The notes: a model not told the origin generated them from the letters alone. Shown: positions 13,151 to 27,084, counted from the first letter of the stretch. The stretch is 64,000 nt of DNA from Microvelia longipes (GCA_018340805.1 JACMZG010001914.1:29026715-29090714); one strand, 5' to 3'. Program-made: numbers and translations.

Positions 13151-14382
13151 GAATTTGATTACACCAGGATATTTATTTGGCTTTTGTATAATTTAAACAT
13201 TTTTTTCTTCAAAAGTATTTATAAATTTTTTTTCTTGAGTCATGTTCTTCTTTTTTAAAACAATCTACTTTTAAAAATATTTATCTTTTAAGTATTGATG
13301 GTGGAATTTTCTAAGAGCTTTAATAGACTATCGAGCGAAGCCTAATTATAGACTTATTTTTTCATAAATACTCAAATATTATTTTTTAATATTTGTACAT
13401 CTAACGTGGGAAGCAAACCTTTAAATAATTAGTTAATTTACACCATTTTACACAATGGTCATGTATATTATTTATTTATATATAATTTGTAATTTAACCA
13501 CTGTAAAAAGGTATTTAGATATAATTAAACGATTTATACTATATTATATTAAATTGTATTTCTTGCTACCTAGGGAGCGAAACAAGTTTTTTTTTTAAAT
13601 TTACTTAATATCTAGCAATTTAGCAAGTGAGCGAGCCCTAATTCAAATATTTCGCGTATACATTCGTAGCATGTACATTTAGAGCGAATACATTTATAGC
13701 ATAGCGAGCGAAATGAGTCTTCTTATACCTAATTATTTTTATTACGTATATTGTTCTGACGTGAGTTCTTCATGCAAACCATTACTAGTTTTGTAAATTT
13801 AGTATAAAAAAGTGGAATACATTAAATAAGTGTTAAAAATTTTATCATTATTACCAATATTTAAAACTATATGTTGTATATGTACGACCTTCCCGCCCCT
13901 TCATCAATATAAATAGCGTGATAGTAACCATTGAATTTATCATTATGGAGCTACTAGCAATAAATTCCAAACATACAAATACACTTAAATAAATAATAAT
14001 TTCTGTTTAGGAAATTATTCTTTCCTGTGAAATTATGAAAATCATTATTTAACTAGAAAACATTTAATACAAAATGCATTCGTGACTACAATTAAACTTG
14101 AATAGTCCTCAATTGCATGTGAATTATTTGCGATTTTGAGTAATTGAAATAATTACTACTATTAGAGATCATTTTTAAACATTGATCTTCTATTATTTAT
14201 AAGGTTTAATTTTAGCATCTCCACATCTCTAACTAGTGCTATTTGTTAATTATTTATTATTTTTTATATAAGAAAATAATGTAATACCTGGAATAAAGGA
14301 ATTTTAATATGAATTAATTAAATTACAGTCTTTGTCATACTTCAACCCTTATAATTAAAGGACCGGATAATTAATTTATAAC
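13151..14382. other. Very AT-rich sequence, no recognised feature
   Basis: Dominated by A/T runs. GAGCGAA-type words recur at about 13335, 13577, 13630 and 13708, without a clear unit. No gene seen. Confidence 0.5.
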
Positions 14383-14640
14383 ATTTCCTTATTTATACCG
14401 TATGTTTGTTGGAAAAGGTTTGTGTGCACTAAAATCAGAAACCAAGATTTAACCGGAATTATCAATTCCATACGTTTTTAAGATCTCCCAAATGGTTTTC
14501 ACAGTTTCCTGTACTGACAGGAAACTGTGTATTTGTGTGTGTGTCTGTTTCATCATCATCAAAGCTCCAGTGTTTTATGCTAGAGAGATGTGTTAGTTTT
14601 TAGTTGTTCATTCCGGAAAATATTTTGTTTATGACGTCAT
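14383..14640 (-). repeat. Dispersed repeat family A, 3' and middle fragment with inserted hairpin
   Basis: In reverse orientation it shows the tail (CCTTATTTATACCGTATG) and TCTCCCAAATGGTTTT. A perfect 13-bp hairpin (CACAGTTTCCTGT, loop ACTG, complement) follows at ~14498-14527, then a (GT)n stretch. A TGACGTCA palindrome at 14632-14639 corresponds to the middle of the family. Confidence 0.6.
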
Positions 14641-15211
14641 AACCCGCAATAATGATTCTTGTTAATAAGTACAACGATTTAAATATGACAAGTAAACCTA
14701 TGATTTTGTTGGATCATAAAATGTATGCAGCATCGAGCGTGGTCAGCCTGGATGGGTCTGCGGAGAATGAAACGGATGTATTCACTTTATTTTACTTTAT
14801 TTATTTTAATTCACTTATTTATTTATTCTTTTCCATTATTTTAAATATTTATTTTATTTTGTTTTATTTATTCAATTTGTTTTACCTATTCATTTTATTT
14901 AAATTCCTTTTGTACCCTTTTAACGTAAATGAATACTTTCCATGTGCTGTTAGAGGAACTGTACTGTTGTGGCGTTTTATTTTATTCGATTAATCTCTGA
15001 AACTTGTTCATTGTGTTCTTTTGATCTACTGCTGCGTGTTCTTGTTACGATACCGTATTCATATCCTTTCACTTAAATGCTGAAGGCTATCTATTCATTT
15101 TTTTCTAGTACCTTTGAAGGTATGCTGAAACCAGTACAACAGATACACTCTGTTGTACTGACTAAGGGTGATACAGGGTCCTGGATGTGAACAGTATCTT
15201 GGACTCTGCAA
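14641..15211. other. No recognised gene; TTTATT-rich tract and a short hairpin
   Basis: A degenerate (TTTATT)n-like tract spans about 14785-14900. An 11-bp hairpin (AGTACAACAGA and complement) lies near 15135-15161. The 113-codon open frame at 14652-14993 is mostly this low-complexity tract and is not supported as a gene. Confidence 0.45.
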
Positions 15212-15618
15212 AGGATTTTTAATAAAAGGGAGGGCATTAAAGAACATTTCTGATCCCATAGAATTTGTATGAGATAGAAACATAAGAGCAAACTTACCTT
15301 TCCCAGGTTATAATGAAAAAAAGGCGTCAAACGCAGGTTATGCAGCAAGGTTGTTGAGTTTGCTTCTCAACTTTCTTTTGTGCTTCTCGTGATGGTTACA
15401 TTTGTGGTGCTTGTGTTTATTTAATTTTAAATTTTGGACTATACTTTGCCCTTTAGTGAGTGATAATTTAGCGTGTTTTGTTTGTACCAAGCTTGTGCAG
15501 TTGGTCTTTGACGTGTGTTTCGTGTTTAATTCTCTCTATTTTTTGGTTTTCGACGGGGCCACTTTTTTATGGCAAATCAATTTCGTGCTCATCCCTTTAT
15601 TCAAGATCCTTAGACTCT
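15212..15618 (+). repeat. Dispersed repeat family B, copy 1
   Basis: Similar along its length to 45200-45720. Shared blocks include TTATAATGAAAAAAAGGCG, GTTTGCTTCTCAAC, TTTTAAATTTTGGACTATAC and GTGCAGTTGGT. It lacks an extra ~100 bp present in copy 2. No protein domain; class unknown. Confidence 0.7.
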
Positions 15619-16797
15619 GCACTGCACACTACTCAATGAGTTTATTATGACTAAGGCATGGAACGCAATCACAGCTTACTATAGAACATACAGTACAGTT
15701 ATCTATTACTTAGTTATTACGAATTTCTAAAATATTTTTGTATTAGCATCTACACGTATAAATTTAAGCATATTAAGTTCGCGAAAGTAAATGATAAGAG
15801 ATTGAGCAATTATTAATGACTGATAATAAATCGATAATGTTGAATAATTTAACTATAAATTTTAATGGAATACTGTAACAATCTATAAATGAAATATAAT
15901 AAAATATAAATATATAGTACCTTTTTAGATATTATACTTACAAATACATCAGTGGTATTATTATTTTTTATTTCTTCTCAAAATTGTTTTATTTTCGTAA
16001 TAAAATATTGAGTTTATAACAACATTAAGTTTACGAAAAATAATAAAATTAGGTAAAATACAGAAAATTGCACATTTCATGTGCATTTTGCATGGGATAG
16101 AATAATGTATCATGTTACATGTTTACAGATTAAGAGCATTATTTTGTTTTATAATTTAAAAAAAATAAAACGAGCTATTGAATTATGGTTAAATATCATG
16201 ACGAGAGAAAATAATAAGATTAAATAAAATAAAGTTTTATGTGAAAAAGTTGATTAGGTATAATAATAATATAATGAGAATGAAATTAAATATTTATACT
16301 TCGATGTTATAAAAATAAATTAAGTTAACCTTTTTTTAAAAAAAGGAAGTGAGGACATGAGGCTCTACAGCTGGAATGGAGGTAAGAAGTGCAAAACAGA
16401 AATACCTTGTGAGGTGTTTTAGATAGAAGAGTAATGTTCGAATATAACAAAAGTGAAAAGTCAACAAAAACAAAAAGAAAAGAAAAAAAAAACAAACGTT
16501 TTTTGTTTTTTTTACGTTTTTTTTTGTCGGTCTGCTGTTACATAGTTTATTGTACTAATGCGAAAGGCGGAGACCTCGCTCAGGTTCTTCTTGAGGTCTC
16601 TCACATTATTTGTATTTTTGAGTTACAAATTTTTGTATTAATTTTAATGTGTAATAAATAATTATATTTATTATGTTTAGTTGTTTATTATACAGAATTG
16701 TGGCTGGTAAGATTAAAGTAGTTGAAGGCGGAAATATCCATACAATCTCACATTTATTTTTAATCTCCTATAATATGAGTTGCATCACATTATTGTA
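15619..16797. other. AT-rich sequence, no recognised feature
   Basis: Long A/T stretches. A 7-bp inverted repeat (AGACCTC...GAGGTCT) sits at about 16571-16600. No gene recognised. Confidence 0.5.
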
Positions 16798-17560
16798 AAA
16801 ATCGGGTACGGGGTTCCTCGGAACTTTTTTCTCATCACATTGGATTTGCTACGCTCATCCTCCCTACTTCAGACTCGTTTCGCTCGTGCTCAGAATATAC
16901 AATTCGCAATATTCCTTTAACACGTTTTCGGACTCGCTCTAATCGTCCTTAGAATAAATACATCCGTTTCATTCTCAACGGTCACCTATACAGCATTGAC
17001 CACGCTCTATTCAGCTTAACTTTTATGATCCAACAAAATCCATAGATTTTGTAATAAATTAATAAAAAAATTATTTGACGTATTGAAGCGAAACAATGTA
17101 CTTATTATTACGTAAAGGTATATATGTACTGAATTTAACTTAATTAGATTGTTTTGATTTGTTACATTTTTTTTAAAAAAAACGTAAACAGGTCATTCGA
17201 TAAAAATTGAACTAACGTTGATAATTAATTGAAACTTGGCATATAGGTTAGTCTTATACATGGCTACATGTATGAGACCGCGTATGATTATTCTTCAAAA
17301 GTTTTGCTGAACCATTACGTCATAATTGTTTTTTTCCGAAAAGCACAACTACAGCGGTAGACTGATTTTTGTACAAAGTTTCTACTCTCAAGTATAAATT
17401 CACTGGGCGCTACGATGATAACAGACACATACATACAACTTTGTGAAAACTACTCAGGATGTCTTAAAAAAACGTGAAACGGATAATGCTGGTGACATAC
17501 CGGTTTAGGGTTTTTGTTGCTAACGCAATACTTTGCCATTATACCTACGAGTATAAAGGC
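16798..17560 (+). repeat. Dispersed repeat family A, near-complete copy
   Basis: Head AAATCGGGTACGGGGTTCC, then the segment with GCTACGCTCATCCTCC and ACTCGTTTCGCTCGTGCTC. The middle is GAAACTTGGCATATAGG, and the tail has ATGATAACAGACACATAC and GAAACGGATAATGCTGG. It ends TTATACCTACGAGTATAAAG. The order is the same as in 46669-47515. No open frame of significance. Confidence 0.75.
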
Positions 17561-20329
17561 AATATATATACTATATGAGGAATATATTAGTTATTAGTTT
17601 TTTATATAAACCATATGTGTAAAAACATAAGGTATATTTTACAATCTCTTAGTGCTAGTATATTCATCGTTTATTTAACTTGTATTACTTATTTTGTGAC
17701 ATTTTAAGAAAATATATTTCTTCCAAAAAACAAAGGTACAACTTATTTTTAAAACTGTTATTTTACTTAAACTTTAGTTATTGATTCATGGAGATGATAA
17801 ATATAAATTTAATAGCTATAAAAACAAACTATTCAAAGAGATCCAAATAAATATTTTGATAATTTTGAAATTTCTAACGTGGAGCATGCTCTGTGAGTTT
17901 AGTGCCACATTTACCATTTGTATTTTAAACGCAGTTGACTAATTTTAGTGTTAGTGATAATTGACAATTGTAATTAACTAAAAGCCCAATTTATAAAAAA
18001 TGTAGTTGTTCGGCATGGCTAAAATTGTAATTTTACAAAGCAAATTGTGTTTATTTTTATTGGCGTATTTCTTTTACAGAAGGATTCTATAATAAACACA
18101 TAATTTATTATTTATTTTCTTTTTGTTTTCTCCAACTTTTTGTTGAACATAATTTATTTAATTAGATTTTACGTCAATATTTAAAAAATAAAATTTGAAC
18201 CAAAAAATGTATACTAAATGTTTTAAATGAGAAAATGGCAGAGGTAAAATATTAATAATTTAAAGGTAATTAAACATAAAATTACTATACGTCATTTCTA
18301 TTGAACATTTGCGAAAAAAATAAAGCAATATAGAACTAATTATTAATAATAAAGTAAACAATGAATATAAACAAATAATTAAAATAAACACCGATATAAA
18401 AAAAAAATAATGTAAGAAATAAAATATAAATAGACATTTTAATTAATTTAATTAAGAAATAACAATAATCATATTAATTAAGTTTAACCCCTCTAAAACA
18501 TTTGAGGTACCACGCTTTCAACCATGAGCTACTAGGACTTGCGACGTTACGAAAAATTTTCCTATAAAGATAAGACTTAAGTGTTTGTTAAGTCTCAGTG
18601 TAATAAAACAGGAAATCTCAAAATGAGGTATTACTTTTGGTATACCTAATTCCTTCTTGCGCTAAGCTTCTAGTTGAAGAAAAAGTTAAAACTTCTAAAA
18701 GAGTTATCTTCAATGTCTGATATTCACGTTTTTTATATTTCTCAAAGAACTGTACAAGTTGTTTTTTGCTATTCCTTAATCCTTTATACGTGGAGAGACT
18801 TTCGCTTTCCAAACTCTAATGAATTCTGGAGAGACTATCCAAAATCTAATGAATTCTTCAACTAACTACTGGTTATTAGGTTTACCTCTTTGAGTGGCTT
18901 TATATCAAAGATAAAAGCAGCATCATACCTCAGATAAAGCATAATTATCTCATTTAGCAGGTATAATTTTACATAAGTTTTCTAAAACATCAATAAAGTT
19001 TTACAATTATTTTAAGTCACTCATTGATTTTTAATGTACCAAACATTGTCGTCCAATTAATTAATTAAATAAAATAACTTAATACTCTCGAAAATGAGTT
19101 AAAATTAAAAACAAAAAAATAACTTCACGCTCTACTTAGAAGAAAGCTATAACGAAAATAAAAATAACAAAAACAAAACAAAAAACAAAGCGAAACATGG
19201 AAACAGGAGTGGATAGAAGGGAGGTATTATAAAATTTATACCTTTATAAATGTAGGGTAAAAGAGTGAAAAAGAAGAAAAGTGAGAGAGGTTAATACTGC
19301 CAAATATTGCGAGTATAAATCATCTGCCTTAGCTGCTCGCACTACAACTTAGCCCAACACTAAACTGAAAGAAATATCCAAAATATATTTATATATATCC
19401 AATCATTAAACATAGCTTTAAAATATATATTTTACAAATGTAAACATATTGTATTTTTAAAGGTTAAAAGCCTTAAATATATAATTATTTTAATTTTAAT
19501 GGAATTGAAAACAAAATATTTATACATATACAAATTTGTTTAAGGTATTTTATAAATTAGCCCCAGAGCTCAACCTTCATTCCTGTCCAGGATTTATTAT
19601 CCAGTGCTTTACATTTTTTTTGGAACCCCCTCATTATTATGTAAGCTAGACATTTTTTAATTCAGTCATATTCTGAAAAAAAAGCTGCGTTTTTTTTGAC
19701 AAGTAGAGTAAAAAATATGTTTAAAGAGAGGATAAAAATATATAAAAAATCAATTGAGTTGTATAAAATATTAAGACCTTCATATTTTAAAACAAAGTAA
19801 ACTGACAGGATATTTTTATGCTATAAATTTATGTTTATTTTTTATTTGAAGAAAAAGTTTAATTGAGATATTCTTTTGGAATGGATTAGGGAAAAGAAAG
19901 AGAAAAAATTCAATTGTAGACATTTTTCAATTTTTATGAAAAGGTGAAACCCCTTTTAAAATATAAATAAATAAAGAAACTTTTAGTGATAAATTTTAAT
20001 AGGTTATTTTTAGATGATAAGAGTTAAAAAATTCTGCTTGGTAAATATATTTGGCTTAATTTCTTAAAAACTTTCCAAATTCTAAAGTGAACTTATATGC
20101 GAGCACAGATTTATAAAATGTTTGCTTTTATTTTGTAAATGCCGGAGGTATGATCCACTGCGTTATTCCTAGAGTCGAGGGACCTCAATGGAAAATCTTC
20201 AAATAAATGTCAATTGTTTTTGAATAGAAAATTAGTAATAGGAGCCACTAAAGACTTATTTGTCTAATCTATGCAATATTCTCATTACATTTTAGTTTTA
20301 AGTATCTTAGAGCATAGTACATTATTTTG
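17561..20329. other. Very AT-rich sequence, no recognised feature
   Basis: Nearly 2.8 kb of A/T-dominated sequence. Overlapping short frames at 18618-18865 on both strands show no domain. No RNA gene or shared repeat found. Confidence 0.5.
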
Positions 20330-22815
20330 CTGTATTTATTGTGAGTATATTACACTATCGCCGACTACACCATAGTACGATACTAGGTAATCGTATTATA
20401 GTTAGTATTACTATCTCCGACTACATCATTGAACATTATCTATGCAATCCGTATTTTAGTGAGTATTACACTATCGAGACTACATCATATACATTATCTA
20501 GGTAATCCGTATTTTAGTGAGTATTACACTATCGCCGACATCGTACTTACGTAATCGTATTTTAGTGAGTATTCATTACATCATTGCATTATCTATGCAT
20601 CCGTATTTTAGTGAGTATTACACTATCGCCGACTACAATCATTGTACATTATCTATGCAATCCGTATTTTAGTGAGTATACACTATTGCCGACTACATCA
20701 CAGAACATTATCTATGCAATCCGTATTTTAGTGAGTATTACCTATCGCCGACTATATAGTACATTATCTAGGTAATCCGTATTTTAGTGAGTATTACACT
20801 ATCACCGACTACAATCATTGTACATTATCATGCAATCCGTATTTAGTGAGTATACCTATTGCCGACTACATCACAGAACATTATCTAGATAATCCGTATT
20901 TTATTGAGTATATATTATCGCTGACTATATCATAGTACATTATCTAGGTAGTCCGTATTACAGTGAGTGTTACATTATCGTTTTAAAGTTTTATAGTATC
21001 TTCTTAAGGAAACCCGTATTTTATTATGTATTGAAATATCGTTTACAGTATCAAGGCAATTCGTATTTTAATGAGAATTACACTATCGCGACTACACCAT
21101 AGTACGATATCTAGGTAATCCCGTATTATAGTTAGTATTACACTATCTCCGACTACATCATAGTACATTATCTTGTTAATCTGTATTTTATTGTGAGTAT
21201 TACACTATCGCCGACTACATCATTAAACATTATCTATGCAATCCGTATTTTAGTGAGTATTACACTATCGCCGACTACATCATAGTACATTATCTAGGTA
21301 ATCCGTATTTAGTGAGTATTACACTATCACGACTACAATCATTGTACATTATCTATGCAATCCGTTTTTAGTGAGTATACACTATTGCGACTACATCACA
21401 GAACATTATCTAGATAATCCGTATTTTATGAGTATTATATTATCGCTGACTATATCATAGTACATTATCTAGGTAGTCCGTATTACTGTGAGTGTTACAT
21501 TATCGTTTTAAAGTTTTATACTATCTTCTTAAAAAAACCCGTATTTTATTATGTATTGAAATATCGTTTACAGTATCAAGGTAATTCGTATTTTAATGAG
21601 AATTACACTATCGCCGACTACACCATAGTACGATATCTAGGTAATCCGTATTATAGTTAGTATTACACTATCTCCGACTACATCATAGTACATTATCTTG
21701 TTAATCTGTATTTTATTGTGAGTATTACACTATCCGACTACATCATTGAACATTATCTATGCAATCCGTATTTTAGTGAGTATTACACTATCGCCGACTA
21801 CATCATAGTACATTATCTAGGTAATCCGTATTTTAGTGAGTATTACACTATCGCCGACTACATCATAGTACATTATCTAGGTAATCCGTATTTTAGTGAG
21901 TATTACACTATCACCGACTACAATCATTGTACATTATCTATGCAATCCGTATTTTAGTGAGTATACACTATTGCCGACTACATCACAGAACATTATCTAG
22001 ATAATCCGTATTTTATTGAGTATTATATTATCGCTGACTATATCATAGTACATTATCTAGGTAGTCCGTATTACTGTGAGTGTTACATTATCGTTTTAAA
22101 GTTTTATACTATCTTCTTAAAAAAACCCGTATTATGTATTGAAATATCGTTTACAGTATCAAGGTAATTCGTATTTTAATGAGAATTACACTATCGCCGA
22201 CTACACCATAGTACGATATCTAGGTAATCCGTATTATAGTTAGTATTACACTATCTCCGACTACATCATAGTACATTATCTTGTTAATCTGTATTTTATT
22301 GTGAGTATTACACTATCGCCGACTACATCATTGAACATTATCTATGCAATCGTATTTTAGTGAGTATTACACTATCGCCGACTACATAGTACATATCTAG
22401 GTAATCCGTATTTTAGTGAGTATTACACTATCACCGACTACAATCATTGTACATTATCTATGCAATCCGTTTTTAGTGGTTACACTATTGCCGACTACAC
22501 AAACATTATCTAGATAATCCGTATTTTATTGAGTATTATATTATCGCTGACTATATCATAGTACATTATCTAGGTAGTCCGTATTACTGTGAGTGTTACA
22601 TTATCGTTTTAAAGTTTTATACTATCTTCTTAAAAACCCGTATTTTATTATGTATTGAAATATCGTTTACAGTATTCAAGGTAATTCGTTTTTAATGAGA
22701 ATTACACTATCGTCGACTACATCATAGTCTATCATTATCATTATCTATCATCATCTACATCATCATCATTATCTAGGTAATCCGTATTTTAGTAAGTATT
22801 ACATTATCGTTTACA
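20330..22815. repeat. Satellite array: 60-bp monomer with higher-order periodicity
   Basis: The monomer is built from GTATTTTAGTGAGTATTACA, CTATCGCCGACTACATCATA and GTACATTATCTAGGTAATCC (60 bp). Diagnostic variants recur in fixed order. The divergent unit with CGTTTTAAAGTTTTATA, followed by CCCGTATTTTATTATGTATT, appears at about 20979, 21503, 22092 and 22606, i.e. every 514-589 bp. Pairs such as ATCATTGTACATTATCTATG and ATCACAGAACATTATCTAG always precede it. Many units show 1-3-base deletions. Short frames here are repeat translations. Confidence 0.9.
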
Positions 22816-23357
22816 GCAAGGGGTAAACGATATGTTTATGTTATGTAAAAAACGATGTTGGCTGATATCAATTTGTTAAAAATCTGACATCAACTTTTAT
22901 TAATGAAACGTTTACCCTTCAGAACATATAAACCTAACAATTTAAAAATAAATTTTTATCTGTATATACAGATGTATGTATCAGTATATTTTTGGGGTCA
23001 CGATACACTTCAGACATATAAATTAATTCGAAAAATAAACTGGTACGAAAATCAAGTTATACGAAAGTTATAACTGAATTTGGAACAACTAAAACAAAAC
23101 TACATGAAGGCATAACAAAATATAGTGTCACAAAATAGGAAATTTAAAAAAATCATAACTTTTTAGCTAATTCTTTTTCCTTAAGAGTAATTATTAGTGC
23201 TAGTTTTTATAACATTTTGAATGCTTACCGCGGGTAAGCACATGTTTTTTGAGTTTCTTTAGAAGTAATATTGGGAAGCTTAGTTCTCAGCCATATTTGG
23301 CACCTGGTTTAATTGGGTCAAGCTTTCCTAGTAAGTGATATATTACATAAATAAGTT
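22816..23357. other. AT-rich sequence, no recognised feature
   Basis: Unique-looking sequence between the satellite and a family A copy. No gene or RNA recognised. Confidence 0.5.
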
Positions 23358-23659
23358 TTTACTTTTCCTCATTTCTACTGTTGGTATATAGGAAAAGTAT
23401 TGTTGACAAAAATCCAAAACTGGGATTTCACCTGAATTGTCCGTCTTAAAAAGAGTATTTAAGACCTCCTGAATAGTTTTCAAAAAGTTTCTGTGTGTGT
23501 CTGTCGGTGTGTGTATGTTTGTGTGTGTGAGTGTGTGTGTGTGGTGTGTGTCTGTTGTCATCGTTTAGCATAGTTTAATTTTTATCGAATACAAAATCAA
23601 AAAAAAAATTCAATACAAGTGACCCCCTTAATATACGAATCAATATATATATATATATA

Positions 23660-23746
<87 letters not shown>

Positions 23747-23936
23747 AAATCTACTATTTGTTACGTAAAAGTTAATCAGCGTAGAGCGAGATCAGTGCCT
23801 GGATCGCTGGTTATAAAGCAAGTGTATTTAATATCTGAGGACGAGCGAAGCGAGTCCGAAGATGAGAAGATGAGTGTTGCGAATCCTAGGGGCGAGGAAA
23901 AGTTCCTAGGTACTCTATACCCGATTTTAATATTTC
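23358..23936 (-). repeat. Dispersed repeat family A, near-complete copy interrupted by (TA)n
   Basis: In reverse orientation the tail comes first (TTTACTTTTCCTCATTTCTA, then AGACCTCCTGAATAGTTTTC and a long (GT)n). A (TA)n tract at 23647-23742 follows, then the head (GAGGACGAGCGAAGCGAGTC, AGGTACTCTATACCCGATTT). Most of the middle is missing. The (GT)n occupies the position where other copies have CACACA or a hairpin. Confidence 0.7.
23647..23742. repeat. (TA)n microsatellite, ~95 bp
   Basis: Almost pure alternating TA with two short AA/TT interruptions. It lies inside a family A copy. Confidence 0.95.
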
Positions 23937-26875
23937 ATTTCGCTTTGACTTTCATTAGATATTAATTGCTTATGGTATCGTCAAACATAGTCTATATTAA
24001 CAGTTATAAACATATTTACATATTAAAGCATATAAACTTACATACATAAAATATAAATATTACAAGAGTTTTTAACAGTATAGTAGATTTTAAATATCAC
24101 ATATTTTTAACAGTGATAATTAATTATTAATGGTTGGGAAAAAATAAAAAAATGAATGAAATCAATAATACATTTCTTTTGTAACGTTTAATTAAAATTT
24201 GTGAGATAAAAACAAAAGTCACCCGGCTGGGATTCGAATGACAAGTAGGTAGAACAGGTAAGCAGTTAGTTCTTTAACTCTCTACCAGGTGGCAGCACTA
24301 TGCAGGCGACGTTTTTTACCTCTAGTAAGAATAAGACAAAATATATGGCTTTTATTCTGTGTATGTCGGTCGATAGAAAATATTTATAGTCAATCACAAG
24401 TCGGAATTTCCGAAAAATAATTTATTTCGTGCAAGACTTACATTTTTATAATTAATTTAAAAGACTAACTTTAAGTATGTTCCTTTTTTTACGTATTTTA
24501 CAGATAACTTACATTAGTTTTATCCGATTTGATTCAAATTTGGTACACGCATTATTCGCCTGATCTAAAATCGTCATATATTTTTATTTTTTACCCTCCT
24601 TAAACTAGTGATCGAAAAATTGAAAAAAAGGAAAAGTTGTAATATTAAATTTTATTGAAAGTACTGTCAGTGTATCCAAGCAATTTACGAAATTTCGCAG
24701 AAAGAGGATAAAAGTAAATTTGAGGACCCACTGTTATCAAGTTATTAGTGTAATTTCTTTTACAAGGAATGTGGACATATTTAATTTTAAATATATTAGT
24801 CAAAGACTACGATTTCGATCATACAATATTAGAATATCTGGTTCAAAATGATTCACTGATTTCGTGACTTAAGGAATTATTAGGCAAATGTTATGAGTTC
24901 ATATTAGGTAAAAAATACAAATCATTCATGTAAGTACTGGTTTACAGCTAGCTTTCATTCATTACGTATTTTCATTACGGGATTCATTACGTATTTTCTT
25001 TACGGGGAATAATATTATGAATGACAACAGATGGGATGAGAATTAAAATTATGATATATATTCAATAATGACTACATTTCGCCTGAAATTTCAGGCATAT
25101 TCGTGTCAGTAAACGAAATCAAAGTAATGAGTAAAATTTACGTAACACTTTAAACACTAACTCATCACGCAAAAGCCAAGAAAAATCAGGTTTATAATTT
25201 TTAATACAACAAGAGCTTCTGCTCTCAAAATGTTTTGGCAAATCATTATAGTCAAATGCCAATTTACATGGGGATTTTATTTTAAACCTAAGTTAATATA
25301 GTCATTTAGGGTCGGGGACTTTTAATTGCTATGTCGATAATTACATAGCAGTTTTGGGAAGTCTCCCGAACATTCTAAGGGGGGGGGGGGCAATGAAATA
25401 AAATTTATGTATTCGCTCAAACCCCGTTGCTGTTCAAAATAGGTTATTTGGAGCAAATAATATTTAATGGTTTTTTTTGACGAAGGCTCCAAAATTTTAA
25501 AGGGGGCTAAAAATATACCAAAAAATATAATTTTTTTTAAAATTCATTTCAAGGGAAAAGGAGTAATTAAGAGCAATGGAAAAATTTAATCAAATTATAG
25601 GGGTCCGGCTCCCAAGTGTCATCAGATATAATATTGTATCCAACAAGGACGAAAAAAAAAACATTACGGGCATAAATTTTCAATTTCGGCACTGGAGATC
25701 CAAGACTCGTACCTCTGGCTATGCTCTAAGTTTATAAGATTTATATCAGTATTAAAACATTTTCGCAAACTTTAATTAATACTTAGAGGATTGTGGATGC
25801 AACCCACCTTAAGTAGTTCCCGCAGGGTGAGGACCCGATGCGCCGAAAGACCCTAAAATGGGCATTTCATATAGAAATTTGTCTTCCTTGGCTGCGCTTC
25901 AGCAGTCAAGTTGTAAACTACCAGCCTCAAAAACTTCAGGGGAAAAATATTTCATTTTCCTGCCAGTTATAAAATAACTATAATATTTAAGAAAATTATA
26001 ACAACCGCATACCGCATTATTAGATTCATGCATTTATAGATCCGAAAATATATCTAAGTAAAAAAGAACGTGAATTTACAAATACATAAAGATGGATCTC
26101 ATAACTACTAGGAAAACTTATCTTCACTTTTTGTGATATTGGGAAGGTTTGTACCAAATTTGACAATCTGTTTTATTAACAAAGATAATTACTTCGAACC
26201 TAATGAGTTAATATACTATTAATGATTATGAAAACAAAAGATACAAGTCAAAATAAAACGTAACTAACTCGCCAACAAAACATCGAAATAATTAATGATT
26301 TTAACAAATATTATACCGAACAAAAATATTATTAATGATGAAGTATAGGACATGTTTCACTAACAGGAGTTTTACGGATTTTTTCGGACATGTAATTAAC
26401 TTTTAAAATATATGAAGCCAGTTGAAATTGGCTTTTCAACGGTAATTAATGTTTTGCTTACACATGATATTAGCATGTTAATATGATACTTCTATCTTTT
26501 TAGGATTCAGTACAGGTTGTGTTGTGTCTTGTTGTGTATACAGGACAGGGCAAAGTGTGAGAGTGAATTCTTGAAGTTGGCAGCCCTGACTGGTATTAAG
26601 GGCAATGATAAGGACAACATTTTTAAAATAATTTCGTACTATATGAGGGATTGGATAAAAAGTTGATTCATTTAAATTTGTTTAATACTTAAAGCAAAAT
26701 TTTATGCTTTTTAGTTAAATTGTGTGTTCAATAAAAAAGAATCAGTTTATAAGAAAAATCCTATTAAAAAGGATATAGCCCAAGAGAAAACATATTTTAA
26801 AGCTGATGATATGTTCCATATAACGAAAGTTTTTTCGTTAGAATTGGATAACTACAACCAAACTACAAAAAGCAT
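23937..26875. other. AT-rich sequence, no recognised gene; one G10 run
   Basis: Nothing recognisable as coding. A run of about 10 G starts near 25380. A degenerate tRNA-like segment at ~24227-24296 (minus) was examined and not accepted. A short direct imperfect repeat of TTCATTACGTATTTTC lies at about 24959-25000. Confidence 0.45.
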
Positions 26876-27040
26876 TCCAAAGGAAATTCTCCCGACATGC
26901 GGACCACCTCGCCAGATTTGTTTTTGTAGTTATAAACTAAAGTAATGTAAAAATGATACAAACTTATCGTCCTTACCAGAATTCGAACCCAGGTACCCTG
27001 GCTTGAGTGCTCGAGTCGACTCTAGAGCATTTTCATTTGA
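26876..27040 (-). mobile_element. Possible tRNA-derived SINE fragment (minus strand)
   Basis: On the minus strand, about 27035-26980 contains a GCTC...GAGC D-arm-like hairpin and a GGGTTCGAATT B-box-like segment. It is followed by a body with GGTGGTCCGCATGTCGGGAG (26890-26915), a block also found twice at 57003-57173. No acceptor stem can be formed, so it is not a functional tRNA. It may be a SINE head plus body, or two adjacent unrelated fragments. Confidence 0.35.
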
Positions 27041-27084
27041 CTCACAGACCCAAACACATAGAAAACGACTCCCCACTTGTAATA

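Noticed and set aside
20330..22815. CRISPR-like regular repeats
   Set aside because: Monomers are contiguous 60-bp satellite units with no unique spacers, in a eukaryotic sequence with transposons and a SINE.
24227..24296. tRNA gene on the minus strand
   Set aside because: An acceptor-like ACCTGG/CCGGGT pairing and a TTCGAAT loop exist, but the T stem and D arm do not pair; at best a decayed tRNA-like segment.
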